64,000 nt of DNA from Brachybacterium equifaecis (GCF_023509525.1 NZ_JAKNCJ010000001.1:868001-932000), one strand, 5' to 3'; counted from the first letter of the stretch, positions 26,180 through 35,907 are shown. Made by a program: numbers and translations. The notes: a model not told the origin generated them from the letters alone.

Positions 26180-27088
26180 TCAGTCGCGGGCGAGCGCGTC
26201 GGCGATGGCGGCCGACTGCTCCCGCAGCAGGCGCCCCATCGACTCCCCGCGCCGCATGCCCGGCATCATCGTGAGCCGCCCCGGGATCTCCCGGTAGGTG
26301 ATCGGCAGCCCCGCCTCCTCGAGCTGGAGCCGGGCGACGCGGGCATCGCTGAGGAAGATGTCCTTCTCGCCGACGCTGAGGTGCACCGGGGGCAGCCCCG
26401 CGAGCGGAGCGTTCACCGGGGAGAGGTCGGGGTCGCTGAGCGGGGTGCGGCCCGCGTAGGCGCGCGCGGCGTGCAGCAGCAGCCGGCGCTCGTGGGGGAA
26501 GTCGCGCTGACCGGTCTCGGAGATCCCCGTCGTGCCGAGCTCGAGGTCCAGCCACGGCGACATCGCGACGATCAGATCCGGGGCGGGCACCCCGGCGAGC
26601 GCGCCCTCCCCGTCCCGCAGGCGGCGGGCGATCGCGAGCGCCATCCCCGCCCCCGCGTTGTGGCCGGCGAGGATCCAGCCGCCCGCGAGCACGCCCTGCT
26701 CGGCGAGCTGCGCGAGGACCGCCTCGGTGTCATCGAGCGCGACGGGGTGCTGGTGGTCGGGGGCGACGCGGTAGTCGATCATGAGGCCCGCGCAGCCGCG
26801 GGCGTCGGCCTGCGCGGAGAGCCAGGCCCAGTCCCCCGAGAAGGGGCCGGAGACGTAGGCGCCGGAGTGGAGGTGCACGATGACGCCCTCGTCCGCGCGA
26901 TGGCGGTCCAGCCACAGGCACCGCGTGCGGCCCACCATCTCGGTGTCGATCGCGTGGCGCTTCTGCACGGCCCCGGGCGGCAGGGGGCGGCGCGCCTCGC
27001 GCACGGTGTGGGTGTAGAGCGGCCGCGGCAGGGGCATCCGCCTGACAGTGCGCGCTCCGACCACGACGGCGTCCTGGATCCGACCCAT
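26180..27088 (-). CDS. Alpha/beta-hydrolase fold protein lacking catalytic Ser and His
   Basis: 302 residues from ATG 27088 with GGAG upstream. The fold is that of hormone-sensitive-lipase-like esterases, but key positions differ. The oxyanion HGGG motif reads HLHSGAYVSGP, and the nucleophile elbow, normally GDSAGG, reads AGHNAGAG so the serine is Asn. The C-terminal histidine region, normally PGM.H, reads IPGRLTMMPGM, while the Asp in VGEKDIFLSD remains. The rest of the protein is intact, open and well conserved in style, which argues against simple decay. It is probably a non-hydrolytic binding protein or an enzyme with altered chemistry. Confidence 0.8.
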   Translation of the reverse strand: MGRIQDAVVVGARTVRRMPLPRPLYTHTVREARRPLPPGAVQKRHAIDTEMVGRTRCLWLDRHRADEGVIVHLHSGAYVSGPFSGDWAWLSAQADARGCAGLMIDYRVAPDHQHPVALDDTEAVLAQLAEQGVLAGGWILAGHNAGAGMALAIARRLRDGEGALAGVPAPDLIVAMSPWLDLELGTTGISETGQRDFPHERRLLLHAARAYAGRTPLSDPDLSPVNAPLAGLPPVHLSVGEKDIFLSDARVARLQLEEAGLPITYREIPGRLTMMPGMRRGESMGRLLREQSAAIADALARD

Positions 27089-27183
27089 TCTCGATCTCCC
27101 TCCGGGGCTCGCCCGCTGCGCGTCCGCTGCGCACGGGGCGTGGATCCACAGTAGCGAACGGCCATCCGGATACCCTGCACACC

Positions 27184-27918
27184 ATGACCTCCGAGCCCCT
27201 CGCCCCCGCCCAGCCCGCTCCCGTCCTCGTGCTCGCCGCGATGGCCGAGGAGTCCTCCCCGCTCGTCGCCCGCCTCACGGAGGTCCAGGAGGTCGCGGTG
27301 CCGTTCACCGGCAGCCAGCGCGCCTGGCGCGGCAGCCTCGCGGGCGTGGACACCGTCGTGATGACCACGGGGATCGGGATCGCCGCTGCCGCCGCCGCAG
27401 CGACCTGGGCGATCCTCACCCTCGCCCCCCGCGCCGTGATCTCCGCGGGCTCCGCCGGGGGCCTCGCCGCCGACGTCGAGGTCGGCACGCTGATCATCGG
27501 CGCGCAGTTCTCCTACTCCCTGGCCGACGCCACCGCCTTCGGCTACGCGCCGGGGCAGGTGCCCGGCGGCCCGGTGCAGTTCGAGGCCGACGCCGACCTG
27601 CGCGAGCGCGCCGAGGCCGCCGCCCGCGCCGCCGTCGGCACGCACCCCGTGCGCACCGGGCTCATGCTCTCCGGGGACGCCTTCGTGACCGCTCCGCTCG
27701 CGGATCCCATGCGCGAGCGCTTCCCCGGCGCCCTCAGCGCCGACATGGAGACCACGGGCATCGCGCAGGCCTGCGCGGCGCTCGGCACGCCCTTCGTCGC
27801 CGTGCGGGCCGTCTCGGATCTGTGCGGCCCCGCCGCCGATCAGCAGTTCCACCTCGAGCTCGACCTCGTGGCGGAGCTGTCGGCCCGCGCCGTCAGCGAG
27901 CTGGTTCTCACCCTCTGA
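27184..27918 (+). CDS. mtnN: 5'-methylthioadenosine/S-adenosylhomocysteine nucleosidase
   Basis: 244 residues from ATG 27184, 7 nt behind TACCCT. MTAN/PNP-I fold: VLAAMAEESSPL at the N-terminus (catalytic Glu of AM-E), GIGIAAAAAAAT, VISAGSAGGLA, LMLSGDAFVT, the purine and ribose site SADMETTGIAQ (catalytic Glu), and RAVSDLCG with the catalytic Asp. It hydrolyses MTA and SAH to adenine plus the thioribose product, clearing by-products of SAM-dependent reactions and polyamine synthesis. Monocistronic, divergent from the esterase-like gene. Confidence 0.88.
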   Translation: MTSEPLAPAQPAPVLVLAAMAEESSPLVARLTEVQEVAVPFTGSQRAWRGSLAGVDTVVMTTGIGIAAAAAAATWAILTLAPRAVISAGSAGGLAADVEVGTLIIGAQFSYSLADATAFGYAPGQVPGGPVQFEADADLRERAEAAARAAVGTHPVRTGLMLSGDAFVTAPLADPMRERFPGALSADMETTGIAQACAALGTPFVAVRAVSDLCGPAADQQFHLELDLVAELSARAVSELVLTL

Positions 27919-28085
27919 GGGGCTGGGCTCGGCTTTCGCCGCCGAGGGCCCCTACGGTGGAGGACGGCCCCAGGCCACCTCCTCCCATCGCCGGGACGCG
28001 CACGCGCCCCGCAGCGCGCTGCGCCGTCAGCCGGCACCTGCCCCGCTCCCCCGCGCGGCAGGCCCCCACGACGAGAAGAGCACGC

Positions 28086-29813
28086 ATGTCCTCGACCCCC
28101 AGTCCGCCCAGCACCCTGTCCAAGCCCGTCTTCTTCATCTCCGGCGGGATCGTCGCCGTGGCGGTGCTGCTGGCCCTCCTCCTGCCGGGCCCCTTCAGCA
28201 CGGTGATCGGCGCGGTCAACACCGCGGTGGTCGACGCCGTCGGCTGGTACTACGTCCTGGTCGTCGCGGTGTTCGTCGCGTTCTCGATCATCGTGGCCGT
28301 CTCCCGACTGGGGAAGATCCGCCTCGGCAAGGACGACGAGAAGCCCGAGTACGGGCTGCTCTCCTGGTTCTCGATGCTGTTCGCCGCCGGAATGGGCATC
28401 GGCCTCGTGTTCTGGGGCGCCGCTGAGCCCCTCACGTTCTTCGCCGGCGGCGACCAGGTCCCGCCGAACGCCCAGAACCTCGCCACCGAGGCGCGCGCGA
28501 ACCGCGCGATGGGGCAGACCTTCCTGCACTGGGGCCTGCATGCCTGGTCGATCTACGTGGTCGTCGGCCTCGCGATCGCCTACGCCGTGCACCGCAGGGG
28601 CCGCCCGATCTCGATCCGCTGGGCGCTCGAGCCGATCCTCGGCAAGCGCACCGACACCTGGATCGGCGACGCCATCGACATCATCGCGATCGTCGGCACG
28701 CTCTTCGGCATCGCGACCTCGCTCGGCTTCGGCGTGAACCAGATCTTCGCGGGCCTCGAGCACCTCGGGATCTTCTCGGCCGACCAGGAATGGATCAAGG
28801 TCCCCCTGATCCTCCTGATCACCGCGGTCGCGACGCTGTCGGCGGCATCGGGCGTCGACAAGGGCATCCGCTACCTCTCGAACACGAACCTCGCCCTGGC
28901 GGCGGTGCTGCTCGTGACGATCCTGATCCTCGGGCCGACGCTCTTCCTGCTGCGCGACTTCGTCTCCGGGATCGGCTACTACCTGCAGAACTTCATCCAG
29001 CTGTCCTTCCAGACCATGCCGTTCTTCGGCGACAAGGGCGCGGCCTGGGTCAACGGCTGGACCGTCAACTACTGGGGCTGGTGGATGAGCTGGTCGCCGT
29101 TCGTGGGCGTGTTCATCGCCCGCATCTCGCGCGGCCGCACCGTGCGCGAGTTCATCATCGGCGTGCTCCTCGTGCCGACCCTCGTCACGATGCTCTGGTT
29201 CACGATCATGGGCGGCACCGCCATCTCGCAGATGGTGCTGCGCGGGCTCGACCTGCGCCAGGCCGACGGCTCCATCAATGCCGACACCGCGCTGTTCGAC
29301 ATGTTCGCGAACCTGCCGGGCGGGGCGATCCTCTCGGGGATCGCGATCGTGCTGGTCTCGATCTTCTTCATCACCAGCGCCGACTCCGGCGCGTTCGTGG
29401 TGGACATGATCGCCCACCGCGGCGACACGAGCCCGCCGCGCATCACGCGCATCTTCTGGGCCGTGGCCTCGGGCGTCATCGCCGCCGCCCTCATCGGGAT
29501 GGGGCTGTGGCACGGCGGGGACACCGCGGGGATGAGCGCGCTGCAGGCGCTCGCGCTGCTGTCGGCCGCTCCGTTCTCCGTGGTCATGATCGGCATGATG
29601 ATCTCGGTGTGGAAGGAGCTGAGCCGGGAGGTCGAGGTGATCGAGGAGCTCGAGCTGGAGATCCGCCAGCGCGAGTACACCCAGCGCTACGACCACCGCA
29701 TCACCGAGCACGTCGAGTCGACGGTCCAGGCGCAGGTCGCCGACAAGCTCGGCCCGGCCGTCGCCGCCGAGGTCGAGCAGCGCCTCCAGGCGGACGGCGC
29801 GGACCGGGCCTGA
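28086..29813 (+). CDS. BCCT-family transporter (betaine/choline/carnitine type)
   Basis: 575 residues from ATG 28086 (GAGAAGAG upstream). Twelve membrane segments; family motifs include FAAGMGIGLVFWGAAEPL and the Trp-rich NYWGWWMSWSPFVGVFIA, followed by RISRGRTVREF, and FFITSADSGAFVVDM. The C-terminal tail of about 60 residues is highly charged, which in BetP-type sodium-coupled transporters senses osmotic stress. Likely substrate is glycine betaine or a similar compatible solute; sodium coupling cannot be judged by eye. No adjacent regulator. Confidence 0.9.
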   Translation: MSSTPSPPSTLSKPVFFISGGIVAVAVLLALLLPGPFSTVIGAVNTAVVDAVGWYYVLVVAVFVAFSIIVAVSRLGKIRLGKDDEKPEYGLLSWFSMLFAAGMGIGLVFWGAAEPLTFFAGGDQVPPNAQNLATEARANRAMGQTFLHWGLHAWSIYVVVGLAIAYAVHRRGRPISIRWALEPILGKRTDTWIGDAIDIIAIVGTLFGIATSLGFGVNQIFAGLEHLGIFSADQEWIKVPLILLITAVATLSAASGVDKGIRYLSNTNLALAAVLLVTILILGPTLFLLRDFVSGIGYYLQNFIQLSFQTMPFFGDKGAAWVNGWTVNYWGWWMSWSPFVGVFIARISRGRTVREFIIGVLLVPTLVTMLWFTIMGGTAISQMVLRGLDLRQADGSINADTALFDMFANLPGGAILSGIAIVLVSIFFITSADSGAFVVDMIAHRGDTSPPRITRIFWAVASGVIAAALIGMGLWHGGDTAGMSALQALALLSAAPFSVVMIGMMISVWKELSREVEVIEELELEIRQREYTQRYDHRITEHVESTVQAQVADKLGPAVAAEVEQRLQADGADRA

Positions 29814-29907
29814 CGGCAGGGCCAGGCGGACAGCGGGGCCGGGCTGACAGCCCGCGCCCAGCCCCCTGAGTCGCCCCGTCCCCTGACGCGCCCCGTCCCC
29901 TGAGGCG

Positions 29908-29965
29908 CCGAGATGCACGTGAGGACCCGAGATCGATCGATCTCGGGTCCTCACGTGCATCTCGG
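29908..29965. terminator. 58-bp perfect palindrome between convergent genes
   Basis: Positions 29908-29936 are the exact reverse complement of 29937-29965, with no central spacer and no mismatch. It lies 94 bp after the BCCT gene and 79 bp after the end of the convergent dehydrogenase, so in RNA from either strand it would fold into a very stable hairpin and could end both transcripts. A true terminator would not need such a long perfect match. Confidence 0.75.
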
Positions 29966-30044
29966 GCGTGCGCAGCAGCGGCCGCGCCTCACGCGCCACG
30001 CCGCCCCGCGCCTCGGCCCAGGCGCGCGCGTCCCTCCCCGCGCC

Positions 30045-30983
30045 TCAGCCGGCCTCGTGCAGCAGCTCCTCGCCCGCGTCCAGCCTGCGCAGGTTCTCGG
30101 CGATGCGCTCGGACGCGCCGACGGGCCGGCCCCCGGCGCCGTGCGGGGTGATGAGCAGCCGCGGGGCGTCCCACAGGGGGCTGTCCGAGGGGAGCGGCTC
30201 GGGGTCGGTGACGTCGATCGCCGCGGAGCCGATCCGACCGTCCTCCAGGGCGGCGAGCAGGGCGTCCTGGTCGAGCGTCGTGCCGCGGCCGACGTTCACG
30301 ACAATCGCGTGCTCGGGCAGGGCGTCGAACACCTCGGCCCCGATGGCGCGCTCGGTCGCGTCGGTGGCGGGAAGGACGCAGATCAGCACGTCCGTCTCGG
30401 AAAGCGCGCCGAGGACGTCCTCCTCGGCGATGACCGGGAAGCCTGCGCGCTCGCCTGCGGAGCGGGCCGCGCCCGTGACCTCCGCGCCGAGCGCCTTCAG
30501 CACCGGGGCGAGGTGCTGGCCGATCTCTCCGAAGCCCCAGATGAGCACGCGCGCCTCGAGCAGCGTGGTGATCCGGCCCTCCGGGTGCAGCTCCTGGATG
30601 CCGCCGAGCTCTCGGGACCACTCGTGCTGCTCCTGCGCGAGGCGCGCCTCGGGCAGGCGCCGCACCAGCGACAGCAGCAGGGCGAGGGTGTGCTCGGTGA
30701 CGGTCGCGGAATGCAGGCCTGAGCCGCTGGCGATCTGGACGCCGTCGCCGAAGCCGGCCTTCATGATGTGGTCCACGCCCGCCATCAGCGACTGCACGAG
30801 CCGCAGGTCAGGGAGGTTCTGGGCCGCGCTGGCCAGGTTCTTCCTCGAGCTGCCCCAGACGACCATGGCGGCGGCGTCCCAGTGCTCCTCGGGGATCTCG
30901 GCGCGGGCGTCGATGGTCGCCGACTCCCAGCCCTCCGGCAGCGCGGGATCCAGGTCGATGGTGTCAGGAAGCAGAATCTTCAT
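30045..30983 (-). CDS. D-2-hydroxyacid dehydrogenase (NAD-dependent)
   Basis: 312 residues from ATG 30983, 7 nt behind TAGCCT. Rossmann motif VLIWGFGEIGQHLAPVLKALG (about 145-165), catalytic Arg in VVNVGRGTTLDQ, Glu in IDVTDPEPLP and His in LLITPHGAGG. The family interconverts 2-hydroxy and 2-oxo acids (glyoxylate/hydroxypyruvate reductase, phosphoglycerate-dehydrogenase-like). The short length and GRPVGASERI ending place it with the GhrA-like proteins; the substrate is not determined. Confidence 0.85.
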   Translation of the reverse strand: MKILLPDTIDLDPALPEGWESATIDARAEIPEEHWDAAAMVVWGSSRKNLASAAQNLPDLRLVQSLMAGVDHIMKAGFGDGVQIASGSGLHSATVTEHTLALLLSLVRRLPEARLAQEQHEWSRELGGIQELHPEGRITTLLEARVLIWGFGEIGQHLAPVLKALGAEVTGAARSAGERAGFPVIAEEDVLGALSETDVLICVLPATDATERAIGAEVFDALPEHAIVVNVGRGTTLDQDALLAALEDGRIGSAAIDVTDPEPLPSDSPLWDAPRLLITPHGAGGRPVGASERIAENLRRLDAGEELLHEAG

Positions 30984-31128
30984 GCCTCCCAGGCTAGCGG
31001 TGCCCCCTCCTCATCCGCGGGGAGACTGCTTCGCGCTCCCTGCGTGCGTCCCGGATGCGTGCGTCCCGGCTGCATGGATCCCGCCCGCGTGCATCTCGCC
31101 TGGATGCGCCGTGCCCTACCGTGGTGCC

Positions 31129-32895
31129 ATGCGCGCAGGCGACGCCCTCCGACCGCTCCGGCCCCTCGCCCGTGCGGCGCGGCGCGCGGCGACCCGGGTG
31201 CCGCTGAGCGCCGCGGGATCCCTCGGTGCCGCCGGCGCCCTGTGGATCGCGACCTCCCCGAGCCTCCTGCCCCGCACGTGGTGGATGTGGGCGATCAACG
31301 GCGCCGCCTCCACGAGCTGCGGGTACGCCGTCGGCGCTGTCGGCTCCCGCGCCCTGCGCACGGCCCTGCGCACGGGCCTGCGTGCCCTCCCCTCTCCCTC
31401 TCCCCTGCGGGCTCGCAGGCTGCCTCGCGCCTCCGGGCACCTGCTGCGCTGGGGCGGAGGGACTGCCCTGATCGCGATCAGCACGGTGAGCTGGCTGCGC
31501 GGCGCCTCGCGACAGGGCGAGATCAGCCGGCTCGTCGGCCAGGAGCCGAAGAGCCTCGCGACCCCCGTGGTCGGCACCGCCGCGGGGCTCGGGATCTCCG
31601 GAGCGCTCCTGCTGGGGGTGCGCGCGCTGACCGCGACCGGGCGCCTCTACCGCGCGGCTCTGCGCCCGCACCTGCCGCCGCCGGCCGTCGGCGCCGGCTC
31701 CGCGCTGCTCACCGCCGCGACCGGCGCCATCGCGGTGGACCTGCTGTGGAGGGGCCAGGTGCTCGCGCGGGCCATGGAGCGCGCCGAGCGCGCGAACATG
31801 CTGCTCTCCCCCGGACTGCGGCCGCCCAGCTCGCCCCTGCGCTCGGGCGGCCCGGGCTCCACCCAGCTGTGGGAGACGCTCGGCGCCGCCGGTCGGCGGA
31901 TCGTCGCCGCCGGCGCGTCGGCCGACGCGATCGCCCGCGCGACCGGGGCGCCCGCTCTCGAGCCGATCCGCGTCTACGCCGGACGGCGCACCGGCAGCAG
32001 CCTCGAGCAGACCGTCGCGGCGATGCTCGCCGAGCTCGATCGCACCGGCGCCTGGGAGCGCGAGGTGATCGTCCTCTTCACAGGCACGGGCACGGGCTGG
32101 CTGCAGCAGTGGTCCCTCAGCGCGATCGAGATGCTCACCGGCGGCAACTGCGCGACCGCCTCCCTGCAGTACTCGGCCTGGTCGAGCGCCCTGAACTACC
32201 TGCTGGACCGTCGCACGCCGCAGCAGGCCGGGCGCCTCGCCTTCGAGGCCGTGCGCGCGCGCATCGACGCCCTGCCCGCGAGCAGGCGCCCGCGACTGCT
32301 GGTGGCCGGAGAGTCGCTCGGGTCCTTCGGCGGCCAGGCCGCGTTCGCCGATGCCGAGGACATGCTCGAGCGGACCGACGGTGCCGTCTGGACGGGCACG
32401 CCGGGCTTCACCCCCATCGCCGGAGAGCTCACCCGCACCCGGGAGCGCGGATCCCTCCAGATCGCGCCCGTGGTCGGCGGCGGTCGGCACATCCGCTTCG
32501 CCACCGCACCCGCGGATCTGCTGCGCCCCCTGCGGCCGATCGGGGCCCCTGAGGCCGCGCCCTTCGGTCCGTGGGAGGCGCCGCGGATCGCCTACGTCCA
32601 GCACGCCTCGGATCCGGTCGTGTGGTGGAGCCCCCGACTGCTGTGGGAGAAGCCGGACTGGCTGCGCGAGCGGGCCGGGCGCGACGTGGCCCCGGCGGTG
32701 CGCTGGTTCCCGTGGATCACGTTCTGGCAGCTCGCGGCCGACATGCCGCTGTCCGGGGAGGTCGGCGGGGGCCACGGCCACAGCTATCACGAGGAGCTCG
32801 TGGCGGTGTGGGCCGGGGTGCTGGGGCTGGATCCCGCGATCGATCGCCGCGCGATGATCGCGGCGATCCGGCGCGAGGGGCTGCCGCGCGGGTGA
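31129..32895 (+). CDS. Membrane-anchored alpha/beta-hydrolase family protein
   Basis: 588 residues from ATG 31129, 6 nt behind TACCGT. N-terminal half: about four hydrophobic segments with the family opening ATSPSLLPRTWWMWAINGA, matching the alpha/beta-hydrolase N-terminal domain found in actinobacteria. C-terminal half (about 260-588): a hydrolase domain with FTGTGTGWLQQW, the nucleophile elbow VAGESLGSFGG, and a late His in GHGHSYHEEL. Likely a membrane-bound lipase or esterase facing the envelope; no substrate can be named. Confidence 0.78.
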   Translation: MRAGDALRPLRPLARAARRAATRVPLSAAGSLGAAGALWIATSPSLLPRTWWMWAINGAASTSCGYAVGAVGSRALRTALRTGLRALPSPSPLRARRLPRASGHLLRWGGGTALIAISTVSWLRGASRQGEISRLVGQEPKSLATPVVGTAAGLGISGALLLGVRALTATGRLYRAALRPHLPPPAVGAGSALLTAATGAIAVDLLWRGQVLARAMERAERANMLLSPGLRPPSSPLRSGGPGSTQLWETLGAAGRRIVAAGASADAIARATGAPALEPIRVYAGRRTGSSLEQTVAAMLAELDRTGAWEREVIVLFTGTGTGWLQQWSLSAIEMLTGGNCATASLQYSAWSSALNYLLDRRTPQQAGRLAFEAVRARIDALPASRRPRLLVAGESLGSFGGQAAFADAEDMLERTDGAVWTGTPGFTPIAGELTRTRERGSLQIAPVVGGGRHIRFATAPADLLRPLRPIGAPEAAPFGPWEAPRIAYVQHASDPVVWWSPRLLWEKPDWLRERAGRDVAPAVRWFPWITFWQLAADMPLSGEVGGGHGHSYHEELVAVWAGVLGLDPAIDRRAMIAAIRREGLPRG

Positions 32896-32931
32896 GGGTC
32901 GGCGCTCAGGGGCCGCGGTCAGGGTCGGCGG

Positions 32932-33840
32932 TCAGGCCTCGGGGCCGGTGGCGACCTCTCGCGACTCGTCGGCGCTCCACTGCGACCACGATCCCGGGAA
33001 CAGCCGCGCCCCGTGCACACCCGCGCGCTCGAGCGCCAGCAGGTCGTGGGCGGCGGTGACCCCGGAGCCGCAGTACACGATGACGTCTGCGCCCTCGTGC
33101 ACGCCGACCGCCGCGAACCGCTCCCGCAGGGCCGCGGGCGGGAGGAAGCGGCCGTCCTGGCCGAGGTTCCCGGTGAACGGGGCGTTCACCGCGCCCGGCA
33201 CGTGCCCGGCGCGGGCGTCCATCGGCTCCATCTCCCCGCGGTAGCGCTCCCCCGCGCGGGCGTCGATCACGACGGCTCCGGCGGAGCGGCCCGCCGCCTC
33301 TGTCTCGTCGATCGTGGCGATCGCCTCGGGCCCCCAGGGCGTGGGGGCGAAGCGCGCACGGGGCGGGGCGACGTCGTCCTGGGTGACGCGCACGCTGCGA
33401 CCGGCGCTGCCCGGGGAACCGTCCTCCCCGCCGTCCTCGAGCCAGGCGCCGAGCCCGCCGTCGAGCAGTCCCGCCGGGGTGCCGACGGCCCGCAGCATCC
33501 AGACCAGTCGCGCGGCCTGGGAGCCGTCGGTGTCGTCGTAGGCGAGGACGACGGTGCCGTTCGCGATGCCCAGCCTGGACATCGCCGCGGCGAAGTCCTC
33601 CGGGGACGGAAGGGGGTGGCGCCCTGCCTCCCGGGATGCAGGCGCGGCGAGGTCGGAGCCGAGATCCGCGTACACGGCGCCCGGGATGTGCCCGGCCAGG
33701 TAGGTGTGGCGGCCCTTGCTGCCGTCCAGCGCCCAGCGCACATCGATCACGCGGGCATCGGGGCGCCGGGCGAGCTCCCGGAACTGCTGCGCATCCAGGA
33801 TCGGGGGGACCTCTGCGGGTGCGGGATCGGTGGGCGTCAT
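32932..33840 (-). CDS. sseA: Thiosulfate/3-mercaptopyruvate sulfurtransferase (tandem rhodanese)
   Basis: 302 residues from ATG 33840, 7 nt behind TACGCT. Two rhodanese modules: an inactive N-terminal one (DVRWALDGSKGRHTYLAGHIPGA) and a catalytic C-terminal one with VIVYCGSGVTA, whose Cys carries the persulfide. The CGSGVTA loop is the form usual in 3-mercaptopyruvate or thiosulfate transferases. Role: transfer of sulfane sulfur to cyanide or thiols in the cytosol. Downstream of the FAD dehydrogenase operon on the same strand, 77 bp away, probably independently transcribed. Confidence 0.88.
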   Translation of the reverse strand: MTPTDPAPAEVPPILDAQQFRELARRPDARVIDVRWALDGSKGRHTYLAGHIPGAVYADLGSDLAAPASREAGRHPLPSPEDFAAAMSRLGIANGTVVLAYDDTDGSQAARLVWMLRAVGTPAGLLDGGLGAWLEDGGEDGSPGSAGRSVRVTQDDVAPPRARFAPTPWGPEAIATIDETEAAGRSAGAVVIDARAGERYRGEMEPMDARAGHVPGAVNAPFTGNLGQDGRFLPPAALRERFAAVGVHEGADVIVYCGSGVTAAHDLLALERAGVHGARLFPGSWSQWSADESREVATGPEA

Positions 33841-33917
33841 GCGCTCAAGCGTAGGCTCCCGCCCTCCGCCGGGCCGGGGACCCGCCTGGGAGACGGCTCC
33901 ACGGCTGCCCGCCCCGA

Positions 33918-35608
33918 CTACCGCAGATCCGCCGCGATCCCGCGGCCGGCCTGCCGGCCCGAGAAGAGGCAGCCGCCGAGGAAGGTGCCCTCGAGCGCCT
34001 TGTACCCGTGGTACCCGCCGCCGCCGAAGCCGCTGGCCTCCCCTGCCGCGTACAGGCCCTCGAACCAGCCGCCTCCGGCGCCGGGGGTGCGCTGCACCCG
34101 CCCGGCGAGATCGGTCTCGAGCCCGCCGAGAGTCTTGCGCAGCAGGGTGTGCAGACGCACGGCGATGAGGGGCCGGAATCGGGATCGAGGAAGCGGTGCG
34201 GTGCGGCCGTGCGGATCAGGCGATCGCCGATGTACTCGCGGGCCGCCCGGATCTGCTGGAGCTGCTGGTCCTTGCCGAAGGGGTTCTCGAGCTGCGCGTC
34301 GCGCGCGCGGATCAGGTCCTCGAGCTGCCCGACATCGACGAGGTCCTCGCCGATGAGGGCGTTCATCTTCCCGACCAGCTCGGCGACAGTCTGCGCCTGC
34401 ACGAAGTCCTCCCCGTGGTCCAGGAACGCCTGGACCGGAGCGGGAGCGCCGGGCACCATGCGACCCAGCACGCCCTTCAGGTCGCGACCGGTGAGGTCGG
34501 GGTTCTGCTCGCTCCCGGAGAGCACGAACTCCTTCTCGATGATCTTCCGGGTGAGCACGAACCAGGAGTGCTCGAAGCCGCGCTCGCGCAGGACCTCGAG
34601 GGTCCCCATGGTGTCGGAGCCCGGGAAAGCGGGGGCGGGCAGGCGCTGGCCGCGGGCGTCGAGCCACAGCGAGGACGGCCCGGGCAGGATGCGGATGCCG
34701 TGCCCCTCCCACACCGGGTCCCAGTTGCGCAGGCCCTCGGTGTAGTGCCACATGCGGTCGGTGTTGATCCAGTGGGCACCGGCCTCGCGTGCCATCACCA
34801 TCCCGGCCCCGTCGACGCTCGCGGGGACGCCGCGCACGATGTCGCGGGGCATGGTGCCGAGACGCTCGGGCCACATCTCGCGCACGAGATCCGGGTTGCC
34901 GCCGACTCCGCCGGTGGCCAGCAGCACCGCCGCGGCGCGCTCCTCGAACTCGCCGATGGCCTCGCGGGTGGAGGCGACGCCGCGCGGAGTCGGATGCGGG
35001 GCGAGGATCTCCCCGCGCACGCCGACCACCCTGCCCTGCTCGAGGATCAGCCCGCTCACCGCATGGCGCAGCGCCAGGCGGATCCGCCCGGTCTCGAGGT
35101 GGGCGTGCAGGCGCCGCATGAACGGCTCCAGGATGCCGGGGCCCGTCCCCCAGGTGACGTGGAAACGCGGGACCGAGTTGCCGAAGCCCTCGGCCCGCCC
35201 GTCTCCGCGCTCGGCCCACCCGACGACCGGGAAGAACCGATGGCCCATGGAATGCAGCCACGCGCGCTTCTCCCCCGCGGCGAACTCGAGATAGGCCTCC
35301 GCCCACCGGCGGGGCCAGTGGTCCTCGGCGCGGTCGAAGCCTGCCGATCCGAACCAGTCGCGGCGGGCGAGCTCAAGGGAGTCCCGCACGCCGAGGCGGC
35401 GCTGCTCCGGAGAGTCGACGAGGAACAGCCCGCCGAAGCTCCAGAAGGCCTGCCCGCCGACGTCGGCCCAGCCCTCCCGTTCGAGCAGGAGGACCCTTCG
35501 CCCCGCATCCGCGATCTCGCAGGCGGCGACCAGTCCCGCCAGTCCCGCGCCGACGACGATCGCCTCGGCGGCTCCGGATCGATCTGCTGTGCTCGTGGGC
35601 TCTCTCAT
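33918..35608 (-). pseudogene. FAD-binding dehydrogenase (KSTD-like), one-base frameshift
   Basis: From ATG 35608 the frame encodes a flavoprotein of the fumarate-reductase/3-ketosteroid-dehydrogenase-like group: VVGAGLAGLVAACEIADAG (FAD dinucleotide site, about 18-36), WADVGGQAFWSFGG, LLATGGVGGN. At a run of four G (34169-34172) the frame breaks. The other frame continues the same protein as LIAVRLHTLLRKTLGGLETD, GLYAAGEASGFGGGGYHGYKAL to the stop at 33918. One extra G restores about 563 residues, so this is a single gene with a one-base loss. Its start overlaps the small membrane protein stop (ATGA), making it the last gene of the SPFH operon. Oxidoreductase with unknown substrate. Confidence 0.82.
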
Positions 35609-35907
35609 CTCACGTCGATCCGGCGCACGCGCTCCAGCGGGCTGTCGTCGTTCGCCCCGTCCATGCGGGGCGAGCGCTGCCGGTTCTTCGAACCGACCCT
35701 GCGGTCATGGGCGCGCAGATTCCCCACCTTGATGTCGGTCTCGCGCTCGAACACGTGCCTCTTGTCGCGGTTGCGGTAGTAGCGGTAGATCCCCATGTAG
35801 ATCATCCCGAACACCGCCGGGCCGACGAGGAACGGCAGCAGCAGCATCATCGTCTGCGTGTCGCCGCTGCCCTCGGCCAGCAGGATCCCCTGCGTCAGCT
35901 CATGCAT
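35605..35907 (-). CDS. Small single-span membrane protein
   Basis: 100 residues from ATG 35907. Residues 18-42 (MMLLLPFLVGPAVFGMIYMG) form one membrane helix, followed by a strongly basic, Arg-rich cytoplasmic tail (YRYYRNRDKRHVFERETDIK). It sits 30 bp after the zinc-ribbon gene and overlaps the FAD dehydrogenase start by 4 bp. In position it recalls the hydrophobic YdjH partner of Bacillus YdjG, but it is much shorter and no sequence similarity can be claimed. Confidence 0.7.
   Translation of the reverse strand: MHELTQGILLAEGSGDTQTMMLLLPFLVGPAVFGMIYMGIYRYYRNRDKRHVFERETDIKVGNLRAHDRRVGSKNRQRSPRMDGANDDSPLERVRRIDVR

Noticed and set aside
27840-29999. Open frame of about 720 codons on the minus strand through the palindrome
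   Set aside because: Antisense to the BCCT transporter; would read through the 58-bp palindrome and has no start signal.
34196-35779. Open frame of about 527 codons on the plus strand
   Set aside because: Antisense to the FAD dehydrogenase, whose two frames together form a recognisable flavoprotein.
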